In this document: positions 34,841-50,398 of the stretch, one piece after another
Layout: each line of letters starts with the position of its first letter
Numbering within the stretch: position 1 is the stretch's first letter
NCBI GenBank assembly: GCA_011800805.1
Contig: MPNW01000778.1
Span: 25,528-89,527 of the forward strand
Origin: Hirudo medicinalis
Taxonomy: Eukaryota; Annelida; Clitellata; Hirudinida; Hirudinidae
DNA: 64,000 nt
Direction of reading: 5' to 3'
Program-made: the position numbers and the translations under genes
The notes under the pieces: generated by a model
The model's input: only the letters and a program-made list of their open reading frames with translations
Told to the model about the DNA's origin: nothing
Databases searched by the model: none

Positions 34841-37800
34841 TCAAACGTCTGCATCCCTACGCGCGCTGATCGGTGAATCGCCGAACGAAACGAGTGGTTT
34901 TGTCGGAGTTGGATAACTGGAATAAACCGAAGATGTCTCCGAAACCGAAACGGTGTTCTGGTTACCGGAAAGACCAGAAAGAGTTTCGTTTAAAATATCA
35001 CAATCTATGGCCGTCTCTGAGACCTTACAGCTACGACATGCTTGCTTGGAAGTCTTACTGTCGGAGTTGAAGAGAGGATCAGACTTCGATGGCATCTGGT
35101 TCGCCAGAGTCGAAAAAGTCGTCACGGCAGAAGCACTGTCGGGATGTTTGGATCTGGGAATGCTGGATGATGAGAGTTGTTCGAGTACGATGGTTCTGTT
35201 GTTGTAGCAGTGAGGTGGCTTGCCGTGGCCGACAAAGTTCGACTCCAAGTCCGAAACCAGATGCAAATTAGAATGCTGTTTGAGGAAAGAAACGTCGTTG
35301 TCAGCGTCTGGTTCTACGAACTTCACGCCCTTCTGACTCGCCATTGTTGAGAATTCTATGTGTCCTCTGTCGTGAAGTCTGGACGGATGGATTTCATTTT
35401 TATCCAAGAATTCCATGCGCTTTGAAGACTTGATGCATGTGGAGTCGAAGCAGTTCTCCTTGGACGTGTCGTAAGGTGAAACGCTGCCGATGTACGGGTA
35501 GGACTCCCCCCGCTGCTGTTTAAACGAGTTGTTCAAGTAATTTTGATTGATGGAGGTGTTCAGCGTCTTGTGCTGCTTTGAATCCTTGCGATAGTGATCG
35601 GCCGAGTACATGGGCGTCTGTTGGTGATGTTGCTTGTGATAATGTTGATCTCCCGCCTCGTTATCACTTGAATGAATCGAACGACAGCTGAAATTTTTTC
35701 GCCTCCCCCGTCTCTTCTTCTGGCAATAAACGGCGATGAAGAGGAAAATGTTTCCGGATAGAAGGACGCAGCCCACTCCAATGACAACGACAAGCGGCAA
35801 GTTGTGGTTCGGATGCTGGTTGCTGAGCTGCATGGGACGTACCATGGTCTTGGATGTGGGGCCATCAAAAGATTCATCGTACATGTCGTGTCTGTTGTAG
35901 GGGAAGGAATCGTATCTATCCTGCTCCGTCTCTTGATAATGTCTGTTGTGCTCCTTAAACTGAAATGATGAGAATAGTCCCGGTGATGTGATCTTTTGAT
36001 AGATAGTATGTTTGCTTTGCTGTGGAGGGCTTGAAAACATGGATTGATTTCTGGCTGAACCTTTCCTATTCGGATTCCAGTTTGGCGTGAGATTGCTTTG
36101 GTGTGCACGTTTGGGGGAAGATGGGGATAGGGGTTTTGATGAAGTACAAACCTCAGTCACCAGATTTCCGTCGAAGAGACTGGAATTGTCGGAGTGGTCC
36201 AACTGGTGGAAGGAGCATTGGTCGAGGTGGTGTGATGTCTTGTGAATGTTCGGAAGCAAGTCCAGCCAGAGCGCCATCTTTGAAGCTCGATAAAAGGATT
36301 TGACGGAAAACTTCTGACTTTCTAAGAGCAACAATTACTCCATTTTGAGTTTTAAATAGGAACAAAAAAAGTAATTTCACAAAATAATAACGACAGCATA
36401 ATTTATATTTGTTGCGTTACCTAAGAGAAGTATCTGCTGCCCACTGGTGTTGTATGCCGGCCAGTAAACCATGTCCAAGCTCGGAATGAAGGGCGTGAAG
36501 CGGTTGCTTTTCAATTTTTTAGTGGTGGATCCAGGACTGTCGTTAGGAGACCTGAAGGAAAAGAAAGAAATAATTTCTTTTCGTACGAATACGTCATGCT
36601 TATAAATCACATGTGGAGGGAATGGAAGTTTTCATCTTTGCTCTACAATTCGATAAAAAATCTTAGAGGTATTTCCTGCTCTACAGAATCTACAGAAAGG
36701 GAGTTTCTGACTGAGATAGCATCGATTTTAAGACAAAGCGATTTTGCGGTCAACTCTCCTAAGCATTGATTCCACAAGTTTTATTCGAAAATAGGAAAAG
36801 GAAATTTTTTCTCTGTACGCAGTGGCCAGGAGAGGTTAATTATGCTCAACCCCATTCGGAGTGCAAGATTTTAAACAGCGCTGATAACCTTTGCAACCTC
36901 GGGCGGGAGATAAAGTAGTGCTCGTTCTCACCCATCATTTACCATCGATTGTCCTCCTGCCAATACCACTTGCGGCCAGAATGAACACTTTTTCAAACAC
37001 TCCAAAATTTTGCATTTTCCCATCCTTAATGAGTTCGACGATCATTATTTTGTTTAAATCAATTTAAAATGTGTTCTTTATTTATGCGGTCGCATTTCTC
37101 AGGAAATGCTGCAAAAAATGGTCAAATAAATTCTGGAGATTACAGCGCTTGTAACTGAGTAACTCAGGCCGACCTTATTGATTTCAAGCAGCGATTCATT
37201 TTAGTTTTAAAGAAAACATTTGCATCAAAAAATGTTGTCCAAGTTTTGGAAAAAAAAAAAGCTTTTCTTACCCTGTCCTAATGAAGTTACCCCACAATCT
37301 GAGCATCGCTTCATTGAAACTTTTATCTTGCCACGAATAAGTTGAAACAAACGGGTCTATGCCGTCGGTGATAGGAGCGGCAAAGGCATAAGCCAGATCA
37401 TCGCCGTGGCTACTTCTCGGCCAAGAATTTTCATTCCTTCCACTTTGAAACGCAGCTTGTGAAGAGTTACCAGAATGTGAAGCGTGTTCTTTGGCACCTC
37501 GGTTGTAGCAGTACACGTAGACTTTGACTGGATTGCCATCCTTTCTGTGATTTCGGCCGGAGGCCTTCAAGCCGTAATGGTCAATGAACCTGGCGTCGCT
37601 GAATAAAGAAAGTTCACCCTCTTCCTCTGAAGATTCCCTCTGAGTGTATTCAACACGTCGAAGAGTGGTCCAGTATTCGCTGGCCACCGATGCAAGTTTC
37701 ATGGTAGGACTGGCGTACATGGCGTCACCGAGCAGTTCATAAAGAGAGTTTCGCACTTCACTTCTGGAGAGAGTTAAGCCGCTAGACTCCCAATTACGAT

Positions 37801-40310
37801 ATTGATGGAGGAGAATGTCGAGGATGGTTTGTCTGTGGAACTGGAAGCTGTTATGGATGAAAGTGCGAACGATCCTCCACATGGCCTCCTATTAATTTTG
37901 CTGACATTTCAAAATGTTCGCCGACATTTTTTTTTCTCAAAAAAAAAGTAGCAAACTAAATAAATTTTACTGCAATAAAAGCCACGATGAATCAAGAGTT
38001 TATTCGGTTTAGCAGAAAAGCAAAAAAAAAACCAAAGAAAAAAAGTAATAGAAATCACTTGGCTGAGTCCGTCGTCCCAGAGTGTTTGATTGAAAAAGGC
38101 CTGACCCTCACCGAGCGTGAAACCAACCATGATTGAAAAATTCTGGTCGGCCTCCGAGGCAGGCACAGTAAATTTCTCCGACGCTGGCGTCGCTTCCAGC
38201 GGATGGGCGTAAATGTTTAAATTCAGAGGAAGCCCCTGCGAAGGTGGGATGACTTCCCCGTCCACCACAGGACCGAAGAGGAAGTGGAACCGCGGTGTCG
38301 CCAGACTCGCCGCTGCCGACAGGAGACCCTCGTATGGAATCTGAACGTGGGCGAAGAATATGACAGCATTCATCAACTTATCTGTTGTAATGTAATTGGA
38401 CGGCTGTAATTCTACGACACCAGTTTGCATAACCCGTGCTAAGAATGCGTGATCTTGTGGTTGGCACATTAAGATTTTCACTTGACATGAAAATGGCTGG
38501 TCGCAGGTTGATAAGAACAGCTAATGAAATGTGCTTAGGAGGCAGGAGAAGGCACTAAATATGACTGAAACCAAGCAAATAACCTACAGTAATAACAAAC
38601 TAGTTAAACATTAACACTAATTATTATTACATTAGTTTTTAAAAATTAAAAAAAAACAATATTCAGAAAAAGTCCTAACTTATAAATTGGATAAAGGCTT
38701 GGTAGGCATTATTTTCCTCATTTGAGAGCTTAATCAAATTTTATGCGCTGAATTTTCTGCAAAATTTCCAACGAGTTTCCCAACGACCGAACATTTTCAA
38801 GATTCATGGAAATATGACTCTGAATTTTACCTTTGAAATCGATTATTTAAAATTTTATTAAAATAATAATTATTATTAATAACTATTAATATATTATTAG
38901 AATTTATTAATTGCTGCATAATTTTGGGTAATTAAATAAATTGTTTTTAACAAACTAGTTGACGCATTGAAAATGATAAACCCTTTCAAGATGTCGTATG
39001 AAACTAATTTTGAAATTAAATTGACTTCAATAATAAATATAATCCAAATTGAAGACCACAAAATCGGCCAAATTGATGAGCACTTTTAGTCATGGCTTGA
39101 TGAATTCCACCTTGCCAAACCCGCTGAGAATTGATGGAGGATTTATTGAAAAAGTAGAGGTGAATAAAAATCGAACTTGTCTCAAGCACTGCACGAGGAT
39201 CGGGTGGATTTGAGACGAAATGTCGGCTTTGGCGGCCGATTCTGGAAAGTCATTAACTCGATTCTTGAGGCAATTCAGTTTCTCGGCAAGTCTTCTCGTC
39301 ACCGTCAAAGCATCCTTAACAAACGCCCAAGGAGCCAACGCTGTGCCACTCTGCAGAATGATCTTGCTGAAGAGCCCCTTGCCTGTGAGAATTAATCGTT
39401 GACTTCATCAAATAATCACTAACAACGATGCAGATCTGCAAATAATGATTTAGTCACAAAAAACTCAACTGCTCTCCTTACACAGATATTAAATTCTATT
39501 TAGCAGTCGACATTCTCTCGCCATTTTTAGCGGTGTGGAATTGCACTCGGAGAAGCATTTAACTCCAGGAAGGAGTGAAAGAAGAATTGAAGGAGAAGAA
39601 GTAGTCAAAGTTTTCTTTCTTAAAAAGATGCTTACTTGGAAACCATCTTTTACCAATTAAAATCTTCCTCGTCAGGGATTCAAAGATCACAGAGATGACA
39701 TCAAATATGAATGAGTCGAGTTTCTTTAACGAACCTCGTTTTTATTTGCACTTGTGATTTATTTTCAATTTCATGTATCCACAAATTTTCATGCTGCAGA
39801 ATAATTTGGGATAATTTAAATAACCAAAAAGCTAAATGTATAAATCAAAACCGCATCATTACGACCATTACTATAATTATCACCACCATCATCTTCATGA
39901 TTATCATAATCATCATCGCACGAGCCAGAAATTCACTTTTTCTTTATGCTCTTTTTGTTAATGGCTGGGTTGTGAAAAGGGAGACACCTAATGTGGACGG
40001 GCAAATGACCTGCGAAATCTTTGGAAATGATGTATGAGCGGAACTTCCTCAAAAAGATTTAAGGTTTGAATCACCCAACTCAAGAGATGATCTTTTGAAG
40101 AACAATTTTGTAATAAAACATCTGGGTTACAACGAAAATATTATTGAAGCACACCATGAAATTGTGCTACTGTTTCAAGAACACCTCGTGTGATGTTGGA
40201 AGTATTTGATATGTATTTAAGCTCGAAATGTATTTCCATGATTTAGTTGCCTCGTTTGGATACATTTGTTGGTCCACCTCTTGAGGTTTTATCGAGTTTG
40301 ACAAAAACAA

Positions 40311-40342
<32 letters not shown>

Positions 40343-40361
40343 TAATAATAATAATAATAAC

Positions 40362-40396
<35 letters not shown>

Positions 40397-41042
40397 TAAT
40401 AATAACAATANNNNNNNNNNNNNNNNNNNNNNNNNNNNNNNNNNNNNNNNNNNNNNNNNNNNNNNNNNNNNNNNNNNNNNNNNNNNNNNNNNNNNNNNNN
40501 NNNNNNNNNNNNNNNNNNNNNNNNNNNNNNNNNNNNNNNNNNNNNNNNNNNNNNNNNNNNNNNNNNNNNNNNNNNNNNNNNNNNNNNNNNNNNNNNNNNN
40601 NNNNNNNNNNNNNNNNNNNNNNNNNNNNNNNNNNNNNNNNNNNNNNNNNNNNNNNNNNNNNNNNNNNNNNNNNNNNNNNNNNNNNNNNNNNNNNNNNNNN
40701 NNNNNNNNNNNNNNNNNNNNNNNNNNNNNNNNNNNNNNNNNNNNNNNNNNNNNNNNNNNNNNNNNNNNNNNNNNNNNNNNNNNNNNNNNNNNNNNNNNNN
40801 NNNNNNNNNNNNNNNNNNNNNNNNNNNNNNNNNNNNNNNNNNNNNNNNNNNNNNNNNNNNNNNNNNNNNNNNNNNNNNNNNNNNNNNNNNNNNNNNNNNN
40901 NNNNNNNNNNNNNNNNNNNNNNNNNNNNNNNNNNNNNNNNNNNNNNNNNNNNNNNNNCGAGTTTGAATGAATTAATAAATAAATAAAATAAATAAATAAT
41001 AAAATAATAAAATAATAAATAATAATAATAATAATAACAATA

Positions 41043-41074
<32 letters not shown>

Positions 41075-44000
41075 TAATAATAACAATAGTTAATTTATAA
41101 GGCTTAGCGTCAGAGCCTCGTCAGTGCCTTGTGTCCTATTATCCTGGCCTCATGATGAACAATGAAGTATGCAAAACTAAAAAAAAATGTACAAAGTGGA
41201 CAACATCGCTGTACTTTGTCTTTGTAATTCAGAGTAATCGTCTCGTGGACGCAATTGATCCTGATTTATTCTTCAAATCCTCACCAAACTGGGATTTGCT
41301 CAGAGGTTTAAATCGAATCGTTTAATGTAGAAGCTCAAATATTCCTTGTCACTGCTTAATTATGCATGTCTTTTAAATAACCCGTTTGCAAGGAACAAAC
41401 ACCGAACTATAATAAAATCCAAACTATGCCAGAAATGGTACTTTATCGCTTAATGACCCCTCAGGCACAGGGCCTCCTGTTGTCAAAAATAAGAATTGAA
41501 CGTTACTTTTCAAAAAACGTTTTGCCTTAAAATATCTGTTATTCTTGGTTCCGTGTTAGAACAGGTACATAAACATCTATTGAGACCTCTTTTGCATGCC
41601 AATTACAACAGTGGCATTCAATGGAGTAAATTCAAATCATCTAATTTATAAAATGATCATTCGAAGCATTATTGCTGGACTGATACAACTGATCGTTACA
41701 ACTAACAAGAGTATTGTTAATAAGAGTATTTCTAAGAGGCTGAATAATGAAAAATTAATAACTTACGAGTGCGATGATAACAATGCTAAAAACATTTATT
41801 TCACGAATTGATAATTATTCATTTTTATAATATTTTGTGGATTCTCAAATAAATGGAAACAATCAAATGCCAGTGGTTTAGAAACGATGGAATGACAAGT
41901 TTGATAAGAAATTAATTGAAATGCTCGGAAAAGCATCTGAGGAGTAAGATTGGAAGATCGGAATCATGTTGTGGAATCATGTTTTGGAATCATGTTGTGG
42001 AATCATGTTGTGGAATCATGTTGTGAAATCATGTTGTGGAATCATGTTGTGGAATCATGTTGTGGAATCACGTTTTGCTTCAATTTCTTTCCCTCCTGAA
42101 ATCATCAGCTTCAAAGCTCTCTGGCTCAAAGCTCTTCAAATCTTGCATTTCTACCGCTGATCTTGACAGACATGTTATTATTAAATTGCTGAATATATTA
42201 TGCATTATTATGCATTTATTACTAAGTTATTAAATATATTATGAATTATTATGCATACATCAGTCCTCGATGTGGTCTCTGCATGTTGTTGTTTTCCTAT
42301 TTAAATTTACCTTTCAACAACCGGTAAAAATTTGTGTCACTGGTTATTGACCCCTGAGTTTGTGGAAAATAAAAATCAAGTTGAAAAAAGTTGAGCTAAT
42401 GTTGCGTGTCATTAAATCAATTTAAAAATGCTTGGAAATCGATGACAACATCAACAACAACCATAACAATAATGATAATGATAATAATAATAATATAAAA
42501 TACTACTACTACTAATAATAATAATAATAATAACAATAATAATAATAATAATGACAACAATAGTAGTAACAGCAATATTAATAATACATCATAATGAAAC
42601 CATATGCTTAGCGTCTTTAATTTTCATCTGAAGTCACCGATGACCTTGTCGAAGGAAGCTCTATTTTGCTCTGGTTTCATAGTGGTCAGGTGGAGGTGGT
42701 GGCTTCGGTGGGAATGAGAATTATGCGCCAGAGTCAGGCAGTCCAAGAATCTGCATATTTTGTGAATGAAGAAAGTCCAGTGCCATCTGCATTCTCATCC
42801 AGATAACCTCCCACATTCTGGACGAAAGGCGAAGAAATTTGAATGTTAATTAAGTTTTTTTTTCTTTAAAATAAAAAAGATTTGTGGGTCGGAACGAATT
42901 ATTTATAAGGAGGCCTGGAGACGTGAGATGGATGTCGACAGGGGCAGACGCAAACTTCATTCCAAATGAAAACCGCGTAAACCGGAAAAAATATTCAATA
43001 AATACGTGCGGAGCATGTTCGACAATTAATGGAAAATATATTCGGCAATAAAATGTGTTTAAAATTTCAAAATCAATTCAAGAAATATTTACAATAAAAA
43101 CAATCATTCATTTATCCAACGACCTACCCCTAACCATGGGAGAAATGGTCAGCATGTTGACCATGGCAGCACCGCATCCCTGGCCCAACAAGGTCACCTG
43201 GTTTGGATCGCCCCCAAACGCTTCGATGTTTTTGTGTACCCACATGAGGGCAGCTGCTTGGTCCATCAGGGCGTAGTTTCCCTGTGCACTTGAATCTCCC
43301 GTGCTGAGAAATCCTGAAGAATGTTTTTCTATTTCATGGCGGGTGTTGTTTTTCAAAAACAAAGTTGAAAATGAATTTAAAATATTTTTAGTTCGTTCTG
43401 TGTTTATGTTACGTCATCAATATATCTTATTTTAGCAGTTTAAATGTGTGAATAGGATTCAATATTCAATTTGGAAAATATTCCACAACAGTGAATGTTG
43501 TTGCGAGATTGATTTGAAATTACAAGCTGCTTCTCATTTTCAATTCAACTTTTCGGAGCTTAACCAAGCCTTATATAAATAATAAATTACATAAATAATA
43601 AATTTTATAAATAATAAATTACATAAATAATAAATTTTGTAAACACGCCTGTTCAGGCACATAAAACTAAGCAATAACCACTTATTGCCACACACACAAA
43701 ATATCCACAACAGCAATACGGATGATCGGAAAAAAATCCGGTTAATAGTTGGTTGAACTTTGGGGAACGTTGATTGAAAAGTCTTAAGAACGGAATAGCG
43801 ATGGAAATTGTCTTTTCCAGGAACCACCCAAGAGCGACAATGACGGATTGAGTCATTGGAACTGTTGACCGTCCTCATTAGGGAAGAACTGAGACCCATT
43901 TTTATTTTTGTTTTTGTTTCTGGGACATTGAAGGACGGTTTATTTTGGATGATTTCCTTGAATCCGCTGTCTAAACTTTAGCTTTCTCAGTCTGATATGA

Positions 44001-44786
44001 CTCCTCAAATCTATTTAAAGGAATAGGAATATTATGTATATATGTATATTTATTTTAGAATATATTTTATTTTGTCGAAAAAGTAAATTAATTTCTGCAG
44101 AAATTTTTAAGACTTTCAGATACGAAGGTTCCACTGTAATCTCGGAGTTTTTGCGATAAAATATCGCGTATTATCTTCGAATTTTCAGACCAAAGCACAG
44201 ATTTTATTTTTGGAGATTTTTTTTTCGGTGAATTTTTTTAAAAATTGTCATAATTTTTTAAAATTCAATTTCATTTTTTCTCGAAAATTCGATTCCCGGG
44301 ATGCTCACATTTCCTTCTCAATTCGAGAAGTGAATTAATGAAGTGAATTTAGTTCAAAAATTTAGAAATGCAAATAATCAAAATCATCGACAATCGCTTC
44401 CAAAAATTCCAAAAAATGTCACATCTTCTTAGTAATAATAAAGCGCTCAACGCAGTCAGTCAACACAACAATTCAGTAATTGGTTGAATAAATAATAATG
44501 ATGATAATTCCACATTGAAATTATTCAACAATAATTTAATATAATATTATTAATAATAAAAAAAACAGATGGACGTGACGAGGAATTCGCCATCAAAACC
44601 AACCCAAGACTCCGACCCTGAAGTTGATCGTGACAACGATGTGTTGACCTGAAACTGCCATGGAGCTCCCATCGTAAGCGTTTCCTGTTCCCATTTCGAA
44701 CGAGTCTCCGTGGATGAAGACGACCACTGGAAGTGCTGGAAGCTGCTTCTGAGGCTGCGTAGTTGCAGATGATGCGAACAGTTTGT
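34841..44786 (-). CDS. NLGN: Neuroligin (5' partial)
   Basis: Seven exons: 44786-44604, 43313-43128, 39382-39177, 38340-38059, 37888-37272, 36551-36421, 36321-34841; about 1,028 residues, all phases compatible. Alpha/beta-hydrolase-fold text of the neuroligin type: [140 protein letters not shown]. The nucleophile-elbow serine of cholinesterases is replaced (GQGCGAA), as expected for a non-catalytic adhesion protein. One membrane segment ([24 protein letters not shown]) is followed by KKRRGRRK and a cytoplasmic tail of about 340 residues ending RDADV, possibly a PDZ ligand. Postsynaptic adhesion receptor, partner of neurexin in known animals. Exon(s) for signal peptide and domain start not found. 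Confidence 0.93.
40310..41090. repeat. AAT microsatellite with 547-base assembly gap (neuroligin intron)
   Basis: (AAT)n on both sides of N 40411-40957, inside the intron 39383-43127. True array length unknown. A SINE-family fragment (taatttataaggcttagcgt) follows the array at 41090-41125. Confidence 0.9.
41961..42077. repeat. 13-base minisatellite (neuroligin intron)
   Basis: Nine head-to-tail copies of gaatcatgttgtg with few changes. The period is not a multiple of three; it lies in the intron 39383-43127. Confidence 0.92.
42470..42616. repeat. AAT microsatellite plus SINE-family fragment
   Basis: Interrupted (AAT)n with act and aac variants followed by aaaccatatgcttagcgtct, the same block that follows AAT arrays at 17587 and 41090. 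Confidence 0.75.
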
Positions 44787-48736
<3,950 letters not shown>

Positions 48737-48767
48737 ATGCTTTTAGAATGTTCCTTTTTTCTAAAAA

Positions 48768-48816
48768 CAGCAACAACAACTTCAACAACTTCAACAACAA
48801 CAACAGCAGCAACAAC

Positions 48817-48855
<39 letters not shown>

Positions 48856-49042
48856 TATAATAATAATAACATTAATAATAATGGCGGTAGAGGATTACTT
48901 GAGGTTTGGNTTACAAAATAATACATAATGATACAAAATAATACATAATAATACAAAATAACATGTAATAATACAAAATAATACATAATAATACAAAATA
49001 ACATGTAATAATAATGGCGGTAGAGGATTACTTGAGGTTTGG
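48768..49042. repeat. CAA/AAT microsatellite, tandem repeat and 36-base direct duplication
   Basis: (CAA)n then (AAT)n (48768-48873), then a 36-base text ending ggcggtagaggattacttga ggtttgg at 48874-48909, an N, an ataatacaaaataatacat-type tandem repeat, and the same 36 bases again at 49007-49042. The duplication around an N may be an assembly overlap left uncollapsed. Confidence 0.8.
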
Positions 49043-49740
49043 TCATTACATCAGCTGGGACTATCAGAAGATATCGAATCAGAAAATAGTAGGTTAATCC
49101 AATTAGTAAAACTGAACGACAGTCTCAAGAAAAAATACTCACTCTTGAAAGAAGCAAGCAAAATTCAAATAAATACTTGTTGAAAAAGAATATTGGAGTG
49201 AAAATGACCGATGAATTAACAAAAAGTTGAAAAATTGGAAAAAATAGAGAGAAAACCCCTACTTGGACAGTTCCTGAGGAATATGGAAAAGGAAGGAATT
49301 AATAAAGAAATGACAGTTTCGTGGCTCAATCGTGACATCACTCTCACGTGGGACCACAAGGCAGAACAACAGAGACAACAATTCCTGCTAATAGAACGGA
49401 CATCATATTTTTGGACAGAAAACTGCAGGAAAGATTTGGAGATGATACCAAGAAAGCCAGTATGAGGTGCAGGAGATTGCATTAAATGGAAGCCTATATA
49501 TATATAAGTATATATATATATAAATATATTATATATATATAAATATATATATATAAGCCTATATATTTAGATTCTAGGATGGCATTGAAATTTCAGTTAA
49601 ACAAGAATGATTGATTTTTTTTCGACTTTATATTTTTAGCTTTAAGTTGAAATTATTGTTATTTTGGTTGCCTGATGATTCTTGTTGAGACCTGGAGTCA
49701 TTGACTCTCCAGCCGTTGCGGTTGAGTTGAACGAATAAAA
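49043..49740 (+). other. Possible decayed retroelement 3' region
   Basis: The open frame 49235-49465 (MEKIERKPLLGQFLRNMEKE, then KEMTVSWLNRDITLTWDHKA) is richer in charged residues than the surrounding noise, and 49690-49745 ends in gttgagttgaacgaataaaa followed by (AAT/AAC)n, a pattern like a non-LTR 3' end. No motif is decisive. A TA-rich microsatellite lies at 49495-49562. Confidence 0.25.
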
Positions 49741-50246
49741 TAATAATAACAACAACAACAACAACAATAATAATAATAGTAATAATAACCATAATAATCA
49801 ATAATAATATTAATGATAATCATAATAACCCTCAGAGGTTTCAACCAAAGCAAAGGATGAAGTTAATCATGGCAGGCATGGCGTTGGAGCGTTCATTGAT
49901 TTCAACGGATTCCGTTCCTTGTGCTCATGCAAACAATTCGCTCGTCCTCCTCGTGTTTTTCCTACGTCTTCCGGGTTCCTTCCGGTCGAGCCTCCGTCAC
50001 AAGGTTCGATTCTCGCCGTGGAATTTTTTTTTTCTTCCTTTGTATTTTCCAGAAAAGGCGGAACAATATTTTAAAATATTCATTAACTCCATTTATTCAT
50101 AGCTAAAGTCTTTGATTTCAATCTTTGGGAAGTGTTCGCCTTGTTGAAGCGTTCATATTCGCGAAATAATAATAATATTAATAATAGTAATCACACAGAT
50201 GATTTAATAATAATAATATTGTCTTCCTCCTTCCCCTCTTTTTTCC

Positions 50247-50398
50247 CCTCATCATAATCATCATCATCATCATCATCATCGTCATCATCATCATCATCGT
50301 CATCATCATCGTCATCATCATCATCACCATCATCGTCGTCGTCGTCGTCGTCGTCGTTATCATCATCATCATCATCAATACCACCACCACCGCCACCT
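50247..50398. repeat. ATC/GTC trinucleotide array
   Basis: About 150 bases of (ATC)n with (GTC) and (ACC) stretches; no coding context. Confidence 0.92.

Noticed and set aside
35560..36108. 182-codon - strand open frame
   Set aside because: Lies inside the neuroligin last exon in another frame and has no motif; a shadow of the real frame.
40289..41086. Open frames of 197 and 265 codons
   Set aside because: Almost entirely N bases plus AAT repeat; an artefact of the gap.
41961..42077. Possible CRISPR-like array
   Set aside because: Units are directly adjacent with no spacers, in an animal intron; an ordinary minisatellite. Same for 61088-61250.
43540..43899. Additional neuroligin exon (119-codon - strand frame)
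   Set aside because: It lies in the intron between 44604 and 43313, whose flanking exons join in phase without it, and its sequence has no match to the domain.
49961..50025. tRNA-like sequence with a B box (ggttcgattc)
   Set aside because: Only the T-arm-like part is present; no A box or acceptor pairing could be found.
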